Source: Calditrichota bacterium (GTDB lineage Bacteria; Zhuqueibacterota; Zhuqueibacteria; Residuimicrobiales; Krinioviventaceae). From it: DNA of 5,724 nucleotides. Both the position numbers and the translations under genes were made by a program. Every line of letters begins with the position of its first letter. Positions within the stretch are counted from its first letter, which is position 1. Shown here piece by piece: positions 1 through 5,724 of this stretch. The stretch lies in the NCBI GenBank assembly GCA_003818595.1, contig RPQV01000252.1, forward strand, positions 1 to 5,724, written 5' to 3'. The notes below the pieces were generated by a model, which was not told the DNA's origin, made no database searches, and saw nothing but the letters and a program-made list of their open reading frames with translations.

Positions 1-2087
1 AGAAAATCTTTCCCGGATTCAATACAATGCTGCCTACACCTGAGCATGAATACATCCAAAATGAGTTGATTCGAAAACTGCCTGATGATAAACTTGGTCA
101 TCTGATTCCCACGCCCGTGCAATACACTCCGAATAGAGGACAGGTGGTGATTTCCAATGCGATGACGATATTGTATGCGAAGGAACTGGAAAATGAAGCG
201 AATTATTTAACCAAGACATTTGCCGCACAGTTTGGTGTGAACTTGAATAAACGTTTGGGCAGCAGCGACGTTTCTCCCTCGATTATCCTCAGGATTTCAG
301 ATGTCAAAGTAAATGGAATCTCAAACGAAGCATATCATTTACAGATATCCCCGGATAAAGGCATACTCATCACCGGCAGCGATCCGGCAGGCGTTTTTTA
401 CGGCATAATCAGTCTCCTGGCACTGACAGAAGCCGAAGCAAATTCACTTCCCGCCATTCAGGCGGCTGATATCATCGATGCCCCTCGATTTCATTTCCGC
501 GGCCTTCTCCTCGATGTTTCCCGTAATTTCCAGAAAAAGGAGGCGGTGTTAAAACTGATCGATTTGCTGGCATTTTATAAAATCAACATTCTCAATCTCC
601 GCTTGACCGAAGACGAAGGATGGCGAATTGAAATCAAGGGATTGCCGGAGTTAACGAATATAGGTGCTCGTCGGGGCCATACATTGAATGACGCTGATTG
701 TCTTCCCCCCTCTTTCGGATCAGGACCGTTTCCAAACGCCGCGGAAAGTTATGGAAACGGTTACTATTCCCGCGAGGATTTTAAAGAAATTTTGCTGCAT
801 GCCCATCATCGGCACATTCAGATTGTACCTGAAATCTGTTTCCCCAGCCATGCTCGCGCCGCAATCAAGTCAATGGAGGCACGGTATCGACATTATGTGG
901 AACAGGGTGACATAACGGCAGCAGAAGAATTCCGATTGATCGATCCGTTGGACCGATCGGTCTTTGAATCGGCACAGTTGTACAAGGATAATATCGCTTG
1001 TGTCGCATTGAATTCGACCTGTCACTTTTATAAAACTGTGGTGCAGGACATCCGCGAAATGTACCACGAGGTAGGACTCGAACTTTCGTTTCTTCATAGC
1101 GGAGGTGATGAAGTCCCGCGCAATGCCTGGACGAGATCACCCGAATGCCAAAAGCTGATCGAAGATCATCCCGAAATCGGCGGAATGCGCAATCTGCAGG
1201 CCTGGTTTTTCAATCGCCTTTTACTGACATTGGCTGAATATGATCTGCAAGTGGGCGGCTGGGAAGAAGTGGTGTTGACCAGAGATTCTCTCGATGCTTT
1301 CAGCATCAACAAACAGTTCCTCAGCCGCCAGGTCATTCCCTACGTGTGGAACAACACGGGGGACAACCTTGACTTGGGATATCGCATCGCCAATGCCGGG
1401 TATTCGATCGTCATGTGCAATGTCACCAATCTTTATTTTGATCTCTCCTACAACGCCGATCCACGGGAACCCGGGTTATATTGGGGAGGATTCCAGGATG
1501 CCAAGGATCCGTTCTTGTTGGCGCCTTTTGATGTGTTCAAAACAGCCATGTACGATGATTTCGGCAATCTACTCGCGAAAGAGCTGCCCTTTGAAAGGCT
1601 GCAGACCCTCGAACCGACACACCGTAAAAATATTCTGGGATTGCAGGCACAGCTGTGGACTGAAACCGTCAAAGGCCAGGCGATGATGGAATATTATATT
1701 CTGCCCAAGTTATTCGCTTTTGCTGAAAAAGCGTGGGCGTCAGCACCGGCATGGGAAAGTGATCCCGATCTACGGCGAAGGACTAAAAAAATCGATGACG
1801 ATTGGAACGAATTCGCCAACCGCATCGGCCAACGCGAATTCCCACGACTGGACCACCTGTTCGGCGGCTTTAACTATCGCATTCCGATGCCCGGCGCTGT
1901 GATTGAAAACGGCTGGTTAAAAGCCAACATTGCTTATCCCGGGTTGACGATCCGTTATACGCTGGACGGGTCTCAACCGACGATGGATTCGCCCATCACC
2001 ACCCAACCCATGCAGGTGCATACGCCGGTAAAACTGGCGGCGTTTTCTGCTGCCGGCAGGCGAGGATGGATTGCGGAAATCAAATAA
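1..2087 (+). CDS. Chitobiase-type GH20 beta-N-acetylhexosaminidase (5' partial)
   Basis: This enzyme should release terminal N-acetylglucosamine or N-acetylgalactosamine from chitin- or glycan-derived oligosaccharides by substrate-assisted catalysis. Residues are numbered from the Met at 27-29. Visible domains are the end of an N-terminal CHB_HEX-like region (to about 25), a GH20b domain starting at LIPTPVQ (26 to about 150), the GH20 barrel (about 152-600) and a CHB_HEX_C-like domain (617-683). The catalytic pair is D361-E362 in HSGGDEVP. The substrate-binding Arg of the family is R158 in RGLLLDVSR, and W544 lies in LQAQLWTETV. Two motifs depart from the usual form: RLTEDEGWR (192-200; usually HLTDDEGWR) and PEICFPSH (268-275; usually PEIDxPGH). 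The frame is open to the window edge and ATG 27 has no ribosome binding site, so ATG 27 is probably internal. Relatives are about 850 residues long, so some 150-200 are missing upstream. No sorting tail follows. Family assignment is secure; the exact substrate is not. Confidence 0.93.
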   Translation, partial: KIFPGFNTMLPTPEHEYIQNELIRKLPDDKLGHLIPTPVQYTPNRGQVVISNAMTILYAKELENEANYLTKTFAAQFGVNLNKRLGSSDVSPSIILRISDVKVNGISNEAYHLQISPDKGILITGSDPAGVFYGIISLLALTEAEANSLPAIQAADIIDAPRFHFRGLLLDVSRNFQKKEAVLKLIDLLAFYKINILNLRLTEDEGWRIEIKGLPELTNIGARRGHTLNDADCLPPSFGSGPFPNAAESYGNGYYSREDFKEILLHAHHRHIQIVPEICFPSHARAAIKSMEARYRHYVEQGDITAAEEFRLIDPLDRSVFESAQLYKDNIACVALNSTCHFYKTVVQDIREMYHEVGLELSFLHSGGDEVPRNAWTRSPECQKLIEDHPEIGGMRNLQAWFFNRLLLTLAEYDLQVGGWEEVVLTRDSLDAFSINKQFLSRQVIPYVWNNTGDNLDLGYRIANAGYSIVMCNVTNLYFDLSYNADPREPGLYWGGFQDAKDPFLLAPFDVFKTAMYDDFGNLLAKELPFERLQTLEPTHRKNILGLQAQLWTETVKGQAMMEYYILPKLFAFAEKAWASAPAWESDPDLRRRTKKIDDDWNEFANRIGQREFPRLDHLFGGFNYRIPMPGAVIENGWLKANIAYPGLTIRYTLDGSQPTMDSPITTQPMQVHTPVKLAAFSAAGRRGWIAEIK

Positions 2088-2162
2088 TACCGTCGTGCGC
2101 TCTAACTCCACCAACTCGTTTAATATGATGTCGTTCAAGGCATGTGGATCGAAAATGAACTC

Positions 2163-2190
2163 AAAGAGACAATGATGATCATGTCTCTTT
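2163..2190. terminator. Probable bidirectional terminator hairpin between convergent genes
   Basis: A perfect 9-bp inverted repeat, AAAGAGACA (2163-2171) and TGTCTCTTT (2182-2190), encloses a 10-base loop. On the + strand the right arm ends in a short run of T (2188-2191) after the GH20 gene. On the - strand the arm again ends in TTT. The methyltransferase stop codon (2179-2181, read on -) lies in the loop, so the arm at 2182-2190 also encodes its last three residues, K-E-T. The position between two converging genes fits a terminator used from both sides. The T-tracts are short and the stem is only moderately GC-rich, so termination strength is uncertain. Confidence 0.6.
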
Positions 2191-2709
2191 TCGTTTCCGA
2201 CCAAATCGTGGGATCCATCTCGGCACTTGGCGCATGTATCGTTGATATTCCTCACCGAAATATTCGAGGCACTGTTTTTCTTCATATTTGGCAATGTGAT
2301 TCAAAAAAATAAAGGCAATGCCCAAAACAAAGAATGCACTGATTGACATACTCAGTACAATGAAACCAAGATAAAGGAGCATTTCACCAAGGTAGATTGG
2401 ATGCCGAACAACTCGGAAAACACTTTCCCTGATAACAGTCGGTTTTTTCCTTATTTTGCCGAATACCATCGACATTCCCACGAACGCCAGTAAGAATGAT
2501 ACTGAGAAAAATAAAATAGCAAGAGGCAATCTGATCGAGTTGGGAATAATTTGATTTAAAAAAGTCGTGTAATTGAGAAAATAGGTGTCGAGGACCCAAA
2601 CCGCGAAAAATAGAAATGCAATAACCAGTTGACCTGCATCGCCATATTTGTGTTCTCCTACGAGATCGCTTCGACAGTGTTGATCTTGCCCTAAATGGAA
2701 ATAACTCAT
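2179..2709 (-). CDS. ICMT/PEMT-type integral membrane methyltransferase
   Basis: This is a 176-residue membrane protein of the isoprenylcysteine carboxyl methyltransferase/phospholipid methyltransferase superfamily, which transfers methyl from S-adenosylmethionine to lipid-like or prenyl substrates at the membrane. About four hydrophobic segments are seen, near residues 29-45, 61-83, 104-122 and 124-140. The superfamily signature is present: RHPIYLGEM (102-110), then an acidic-aromatic stretch EEKQCLEYFGEEY (143-155), corresponding to the cofactor-binding C-terminal part. The N-terminal LVGEHKYGDAGQL is typical of bacterial members. The start is well fixed: an in-frame TGA lies two codons upstream (2713-2715), and GGGTGA just before the ATG can serve as a Shine-Dalgarno. 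The gene converges on the GH20 gene and diverges from the mannanase gene, so it is probably transcribed alone. Bacterial members are mostly uncharacterised, so the substrate is unknown. True protein prenylation is unlikely in bacteria. Confidence 0.85.
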   Translation of the reverse strand: MSYFHLGQDQHCRSDLVGEHKYGDAGQLVIAFLFFAVWVLDTYFLNYTTFLNQIIPNSIRLPLAILFFSVSFLLAFVGMSMVFGKIRKKPTVIRESVFRVVRHPIYLGEMLLYLGFIVLSMSISAFFVLGIAFIFLNHIAKYEEKQCLEYFGEEYQRYMRQVPRWIPRFGRKRKET

Positions 2710-2728
2710 GATTCACCCAAGTTTTCTT

Positions 2729-2757
2729 TTTATATGAGTGTAATAACCTGATCACCA
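2729..2757 (-). promoter_or_regulatory. Possible promoter of the membrane methyltransferase gene
   Basis: On the - strand a TATAAA -10-like hexamer (2729-2734) sits 17 bases from a weak -35-like TGGTGA (2752-2757). It would start transcription some 10-15 bases before the coding start at 2709. The -35 match is poor and FCB-type promoters often differ from the enteric consensus, so this is only a candidate. Confidence 0.22.
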
Positions 2758-2770
2758 TTGCACGTCCGCG

Positions 2771-2807
2771 ATGGGCAGAACAGAATGCTCCAATTGCTGA
2801 TGCCCAT
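2771..2807. repeat. 7-bp inverted repeat in the divergent intergenic region
   Basis: ATGGGCA (2771-2777) and TGCCCAT (2801-2807) are perfect inverted copies separated by 23 bases. They lie in the more GC-rich part of the region between the methyltransferase and the mannanase genes. The long spacer argues against a stable hairpin. It could be two half-sites of a DNA-binding protein or chance. Confidence 0.3.
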
Positions 2808-2820
2808 GTGCCCCGGTTAT

Positions 2821-2908
2821 CTCGTCTTATTGTTTTAGATTATTTTCATGCTGCAAAATAATCAATAAAAATTAAAAATGCTTGTCTTATCATATAAAGC
2901 TGCAAAAT
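2821..2908 (+). repeat. Duplicated pair of short motifs in the mannanase upstream region
   Basis: Two pairs of similar words occur in the same order. CTCGTCTTAT (2821-2830) is followed by GCTGCAAAAT (2850-2859). CTTGTCTTAT (2881-2890) is followed by GCTGCAAAAT (2899-2908). The second word is identical in both copies and the first differs at one base. The gap between the words is 11 bases shorter in the second copy, about one turn of the DNA helix. The first copy overlaps the inverted repeat at 2838-2863. The pattern is seen directly; a regulatory role is inferred. Confidence 0.4.
2838..2863. promoter_or_regulatory. Operator-like perfect inverted repeat upstream of the mannanase gene
   Basis: GATTATTTT (2838-2846) and AAAATAATC (2855-2863) form a perfect 9-bp inverted repeat with an 8-base spacer. 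It lies in an AT-rich stretch 172 bases before the mannanase start and 129 bases before the methyltransferase start. The size and symmetry fit a binding site for a dimeric regulator acting on one or both divergent genes. The arms are almost all A and T, so a stable terminator stem is unlikely. No regulator gene is visible in the window. Confidence 0.45.
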
Positions 2909-2929
2909 CAAGTCAACGACAACTTTCTA

Positions 2930-2958
2930 TTGCGGTATTTTCAGCAAAACAGTATCTT
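2930..2958 (+). promoter_or_regulatory. Possible promoter of the GH26 mannanase gene
   Basis: TTGCGG (2930-2935) and TATCTT (2953-2958) are spaced 17 bases apart, giving a weak match to a sigma-70-like promoter and a leader of roughly 70 bases. An alternative, TTGTTT (2830-2835) with CAAAAT (2854-2859), would overlap the operator-like repeat but leave a leader of about 170 bases. Neither is strong, and the promoter consensus of the host is unknown. Confidence 0.22.
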
Positions 2959-3022
2959 AGGTCGGATAACCAAGCAGCCTGCACAGAAAAATCATCTGAC
3001 AAAGAGCGCTTACCCATATACA

Positions 3023-3028
3023 TGAGAG
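3023..3028 (+). promoter_or_regulatory. Ribosome binding site that decides the mannanase start
   Basis: TGAGAG lies six bases before ATG 3035. The later in-frame ATG at 3053 has no purine-rich stretch before it, which supports 3035 as the start and gives a complete signal peptide with two basic residues. The same bases hold the in-frame TGA that excludes any longer product. Confidence 0.5.
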
Positions 3029-3034
3029 ATTATT

Positions 3035-4717
3035 ATGGCGATACAACGCATAATGCGAACCACAATGTTCCTGTTCGTTTTCCCTGCTTTGTTATTTTCA
3101 AATTCTTATCATTTAGAAGCCGAGAATGTTGACTTGCGGGGCGTCCAGATCGCCAAGAGTCGTCAGGGCTATTCCGGCAGCGGCTATGTGACCGGTTTGG
3201 ACGCGGATGGCGATCAGATTGCCTTTACTTTTAATGGGCAGGAAGGATTGTACAATTTAACTATCGGTTACGCTTCTGAATTTGGCAACAAAGGATATGA
3301 TCTCACCGTCAACGGCCAAAAATCGACGGGAATGCTCTTCGGACCACAGAACACCTTTGCCGAACATCAGGCGGGGAAATTTCTCCTCCGCACCGGTGTA
3401 AACACCATCATCATCGGCAAGGGTTGGGGTTGGTATGAGGTGGATTATATCAAATTGAACAGCGGTCAGGTTCGACTGCCAGTCAAACCGGAAAATAAAT
3501 TGGCGACGCCGAAGGCGGACAATTCGACCCAATCACTTTATTCTTTCCTCATCGACCAATATGGAAGTAAAATATTGGCCGGGCAACAGGACTTGAACGA
3601 GATCAAGTATATCGAGTCAAAAACCGGTAAATCACCGGCAGTCGGCTGTTTTGACCTCATGGATTATTCACCTTCGCGGATTGAATTCGGCGCCAATCCA
3701 ACCGGCAACGTCGAAAAGTGGATCGATTGGGCGCTCGACGGCAACGGCATCGTCAGCTTATCCTGGCACTGGAATGCACCCACAGATCTTGTAAATGAAC
3801 CCGGCAACGAATGGTGGAGCGGCTTTTATACCCGAGCAACAACCTTTGATTTGAAAAAAGCCCTGGCGGACAAAAACTCGGAACGCTATCGTTTATTGCT
3901 GCGGGATATGGATGCCATCGCTGACGAGTTGTTCAAGTTTCAACAGTTTGATATACCAGTGCTTTGGCGGCCACTGCACGAAGCAGCCGGAGGCTGGTTC
4001 TGGTGGGGCGCCAAAGGCGCTCAGCCTTATATCGAACTTTGGCGGCTGATGTTCGATCGATTCACCCGGGTACATGGACTGACCAATCTCATCTGGGTGT
4101 GCACGCCCAACAGCTTCGATTGGTATCCCGGCGACGATGTCGTCGATGTCATTGGACTCGACATTTACACCGACCAATCCTCTCCCATGAGCGGTGAGTG
4201 GGAAGACGCTCTCAACCATATGGACGGCGTGAAAGTGATCGCCCTCACAGAATCGGGCACCATGCCGGATCCGGATAATGTGCGCACCTTTGCCACCTGG
4301 TGGTCGTGGTTCTCGCTGTGGACGGGTTCCTTCATCCGTGATGTCCCCTTGTCGTTGCTGCAAAAAGCCTATAATGATCCGGATATGATCACCCGCGATG
4401 AATTGCCGGATTGGAGGAACTACACCTCTATTGAATCACCGAAAGAAAGGCCTGAAGATTTTGCATTGTTGGTTTATCCCAATCCGGGGAATTCGCGCGT
4501 CACTGTACAATTCTCATGGCCCGATCAAGCGCAGGTGAATATCGTGTTATATAACGCGATCGGACAAAAGTTGCGGGTCATTCATTCAGGCGTCGTCACC
4601 GCCGGGCGTCATCTTTATCTTTTCAACGCCGATGATTTGGCAACCGGTGTATATTCGCTGCGCGTTGAAGATGAGAGACAGGTGCTCATCCGTGAGAAAT
4701 TCACGATTCTCAAATAA
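3035..4717 (+). CDS. Secreted GH26 beta-mannanase with CBM35-like module and T9SS-type sorting tail
   Basis: This 560-residue enzyme should cleave internal beta-1,4-mannosidic bonds of mannan, glucomannan or galactomannan outside the cell. A signal peptide covers about 1-24 (R5 and R8, then a hydrophobic run from M11 to F21). A CBM35-like module follows (about 27-142), opening with LEAEN and closing with YEVDYIKL, typical of this calcium-binding sugar-binding fold. The GH26 domain spans about 155-470, with acid/base E316 in WRPLHEAAGGWFWWG, nucleophile E406 in ALTESG, and H245-W246-N247 in SWHWNAP. The tail (478-560) has YPNPGNS, LYNAIGQ, GVYSLRV and a final ILK, the layout of a type IX secretion sorting domain. 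The start at 3035 follows an in-frame TGA (3023-3025) and has a TGAGAG Shine-Dalgarno six bases upstream; ATG 3053 has none. All domains look complete. Exact mannan preference cannot be read from the sequence. Confidence 0.94.
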   Translation: MAIQRIMRTTMFLFVFPALLFSNSYHLEAENVDLRGVQIAKSRQGYSGSGYVTGLDADGDQIAFTFNGQEGLYNLTIGYASEFGNKGYDLTVNGQKSTGMLFGPQNTFAEHQAGKFLLRTGVNTIIIGKGWGWYEVDYIKLNSGQVRLPVKPENKLATPKADNSTQSLYSFLIDQYGSKILAGQQDLNEIKYIESKTGKSPAVGCFDLMDYSPSRIEFGANPTGNVEKWIDWALDGNGIVSLSWHWNAPTDLVNEPGNEWWSGFYTRATTFDLKKALADKNSERYRLLLRDMDAIADELFKFQQFDIPVLWRPLHEAAGGWFWWGAKGAQPYIELWRLMFDRFTRVHGLTNLIWVCTPNSFDWYPGDDVVDVIGLDIYTDQSSPMSGEWEDALNHMDGVKVIALTESGTMPDPDNVRTFATWWSWFSLWTGSFIRDVPLSLLQKAYNDPDMITRDELPDWRNYTSIESPKERPEDFALLVYPNPGNSRVTVQFSWPDQAQVNIVLYNAIGQKLRVIHSGVVTAGRHLYLFNADDLATGVYSLRVEDERQVLIREKFTILK

Positions 4718-5027
4718 TCAGGATGTCATTTGCATTAACGCAAATTACGCAATAGGGATACTTTCTCGTGCGCAGCGGCTCAGCCAAAATGAAAAGTCAT
4801 CTATTGATTTCTGGTGCTTTGTCCTGCGAATTGGTCAAGTTGTTAATCCGCTTGCAGTTGTCCGGCAGCTTTACCGGCAAAGATTTGAGGCGGCAATCGT
4901 TAAGAACTCAAAAAACACAGCGCAGGGAAACAGATGGCCGGCATTGTCGGCTGCAAATGAAAGCAACGTAGGTGCGATATGTTTTGGTGGGCAATGAGCT
5001 GGATTGGGATTGGTATTCCCCTTTTCG
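4718..5027. other. Convergent intergenic region without a convincing gene
   Basis: These 310 bases separate the mannanase stop from the stop of the ABC ATPase gene on the opposite strand. Open frames cross the region (a GTG-started one at 4768-4971 and another running through from inside the mannanase gene to 4997). Their translations show no recognisable domain and no good ribosome binding site. Weak inverted repeats are present: ATTTGC/GCAAAT (4728-4745), CCGG/CCGG flanked by TTG and CAA (4858-4880) and GCCG/CGGC (4937-4951). None is followed by a clear T-tract, so no terminator can be assigned with confidence. The region could hold decayed sequence or an unrecognised small RNA. Confidence 0.5.
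4728..4745. repeat. Short perfect inverted repeat after the mannanase gene
   Basis: ATTTGC (4728-4733), a six-base loop ATTAAC, then GCAAAT (4740-4745), beginning 11 bases after the mannanase stop codon. Position suggests a 3' end hairpin of the transcript. The stem is short and no T-run follows, so it could equally be a protein-binding site or chance. Confidence 0.35.
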
Positions 5028-5724
5028 TCAGACATATTCCCGCTGAAACGTCGCCAACATATCGTCAGTGAGCTGTTCGGTTTTGCGCAGCTCGGCGAAT
5101 TTATCCAACAGGTCGTTGACTGTCAGACGCCGTTTCTCCTGCAGTGAAATATCGTCAATGACTTGACCTTGATGCATCATGATGGTGCGGTCGCCGACAT
5201 TCAGCGCCTGCTGCATGCTGTGCGTGACCATGACGGCAGTTAGCTTGTCGGCAGAAATGAACTGCTTGGTGAGTTTGATAACCTGGGCAGCAGACTTGGG
5301 ATCCAAAGCCGCCGTGTGTTCATCCAATAACAGAACTTTGGGCGCCGCAATCACCGCCATCAGCAGAGTCAGCGCTTGTCTCTGCCCGCCTGAGAGCGTT
5401 CCAATCAACGTATCAAGCCTGCCTTCGAGCTGCATTTCGAGCTGCAGGACCTGCTCTTTGTACTGCGCTAGTCGGTCGGCGTTAAGCCCCAGCATGGGAT
5501 AACTTTTTTTATTGCGCATAAAAGCCATATGCAGATTCTCAGCGATGGTCATGAGCGGCGCAGTTCCCGAAAAGGGATTCTGAAAAACCCGAGCAATGTA
5601 ATGCGCGCGCTGATAATCTTTTTTCTGCGTCACATCCACACCGTCAATCAAAATGCGTCCTTGATCGGGCGGAAACGAACCGGCAATGGCATTCAGCAAC
5701 GTCGACTTGCCCGAACCGGACACA
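5028..5724 (-). CDS. ATPase of a TrpXYZ-like ABC importer (5' partial)
   Basis: This is the cytoplasmic ATP-hydrolysing subunit of an ABC importer of the COG1101 type, usually encoded with a TrpX-like binding protein and a permease. Such systems have been linked to aromatic amino acids in some bacteria; the ligand is otherwise unsettled. The visible 232 codons carry GSGKST (end of Walker A, residues 3-8 counted from the GTG at 5723), the Q-loop Q48 in RVFQNPFSGTAP, the signature LSGGQRQAL (110-118), Walker B LLLDE (131-135) followed by the family's HTAALD, and the switch histidine H168 in MVTHSM. All catalytic residues are intact. The GTG codon at 5721-5723 lies inside Walker A, so it is not the true start; about 30-40 residues lie beyond the right edge. 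Partner genes are probably upstream on the same strand, outside the window. Family assignment is firm; substrate is unknown. Confidence 0.92.
   Translation of the reverse strand, partial: VSGSGKSTLLNAIAGSFPPDQGRILIDGVDVTQKKDYQRAHYIARVFQNPFSGTAPLMTIAENLHMAFMRNKKSYPMLGLNADRLAQYKEQVLQLEMQLEGRLDTLIGTLSGGQRQALTLLMAVIAAPKVLLLDEHTAALDPKSAAQVIKLTKQFISADKLTAVMVTHSMQQALNVGDRTIMMHQGQVIDDISLQEKRRLTVNDLLDKFAELRKTEQLTDDMLATFQREYV

Noticed and set aside
27..29. ATG at 27 as the true start of the GH20 gene
   Set aside because: The frame stays open to the window edge, there is no ribosome binding site before it, and family members carry a further N-terminal domain of some 150-200 residues.
865..1140. Antisense open frames inside the GH20 gene
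   Set aside because: They oppose the conserved GH20 barrel and have no domain, start signal or context of their own.
3014..3038. CCATA/TATGG pairing around the mannanase start as a translational switch
   Set aside because: Only five base pairs with a 15-base loop; too weak to support a riboswitch or start-blocking structure.
2878..3132. Small open frame of 84 codons before the mannanase
   Set aside because: It has no Shine-Dalgarno, its translation resembles nothing, and it overlaps the signal peptide of the mannanase in another frame.
3893..4363. Long antisense open frame inside the mannanase gene
   Set aside because: It is a shadow of the GH26 reading frame; the + strand product has intact catalytic motifs and the antisense product has none.
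4691..4705. CGTGA/TCACG hairpin at the end of the mannanase gene as a terminator
   Set aside because: The stem has only five pairs, lies inside the coding region and has no T-run after it.
4768..4971. GTG-started open frame of 67 codons after the mannanase
   Set aside because: No ribosome binding site and no recognisable domain; the composition looks like non-coding sequence read in a chance open frame.
5721..5723. GTG as the start of the ABC ATPase gene
   Set aside because: This codon lies inside the Walker A motif (V-S-G-S-G-K-S-T); the first glycine of the motif and the N-terminal strands must lie beyond the window.
1..5724. CRISPR array, tRNA or rRNA gene, insertion sequence or integron site
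   Set aside because: No regularly spaced repeats, no cloverleaf or rRNA-like stretches, no transposase or integrase gene, and no terminal repeats were seen on either strand.

Overview
The window reads as ordinary chromosomal DNA from a Gram-negative bacterium of the FCB type (Bacteroidota, Ignavibacteriota, Calditrichota, KSB1 and similar lineages). The main clue is the GH26 enzyme at 3035-4717. It starts with a signal peptide and ends in a YPNP...LYNAIGQ...GVYSLRV...ILK tail, the form of a type IX secretion (T9SS) sorting domain. No rRNA or other phylogenetic marker is present, so the lineage is an inference and cannot be narrowed further.

Layout, left to right. (1) 1-2087 (+): a chitobiase-type GH20 beta-N-acetylhexosaminidase whose N-terminus lies upstream of the window. 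(2) 2179-2709 (-): a small four-helix membrane methyltransferase of the isoprenylcysteine carboxyl methyltransferase (ICMT)/PEMT type, convergent with the GH20 gene. The two share a hairpin at 2163-2190 that contains the methyltransferase stop codon in its loop. (3) 2710-3034: a 325-base divergent intergenic region with a perfect 9-bp inverted repeat and a duplicated pair of short motifs. (4) 3035-4717 (+): a secreted modular beta-mannanase with signal peptide, CBM35-like module, GH26 catalytic domain and sorting tail. (5) 4718-5027: a 310-base convergent intergenic region with no convincing gene. (6) 5028-5724 (-): the ATPase of a TrpXYZ-like ABC importer. It is cut by the right edge inside the Walker A motif, so its start is outside the window.

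The two glycosidases suggest an organism that feeds on mannan- and chitin- or glycan-type polymers. The GH26 enzyme would cut mannan outside the cell or at its surface, and the GH20 enzyme would remove terminal N-acetylhexosamines from oligosaccharides. They are not in one operon: the methyltransferase between them runs the other way, and no SusC/SusD pair, sugar transporter or regulator gene is visible. The ABC ATPase belongs to a family usually linked to amino-acid-like ligands rather than sugars, so it is probably unrelated.

I found no mobile element, CRISPR array, RNA gene or clear evidence of a new multi-gene system. The points most worth a second look are the altered GH20 motifs, the operator-like repeats upstream of the mannanase, and the terminator that overlaps a stop codon.
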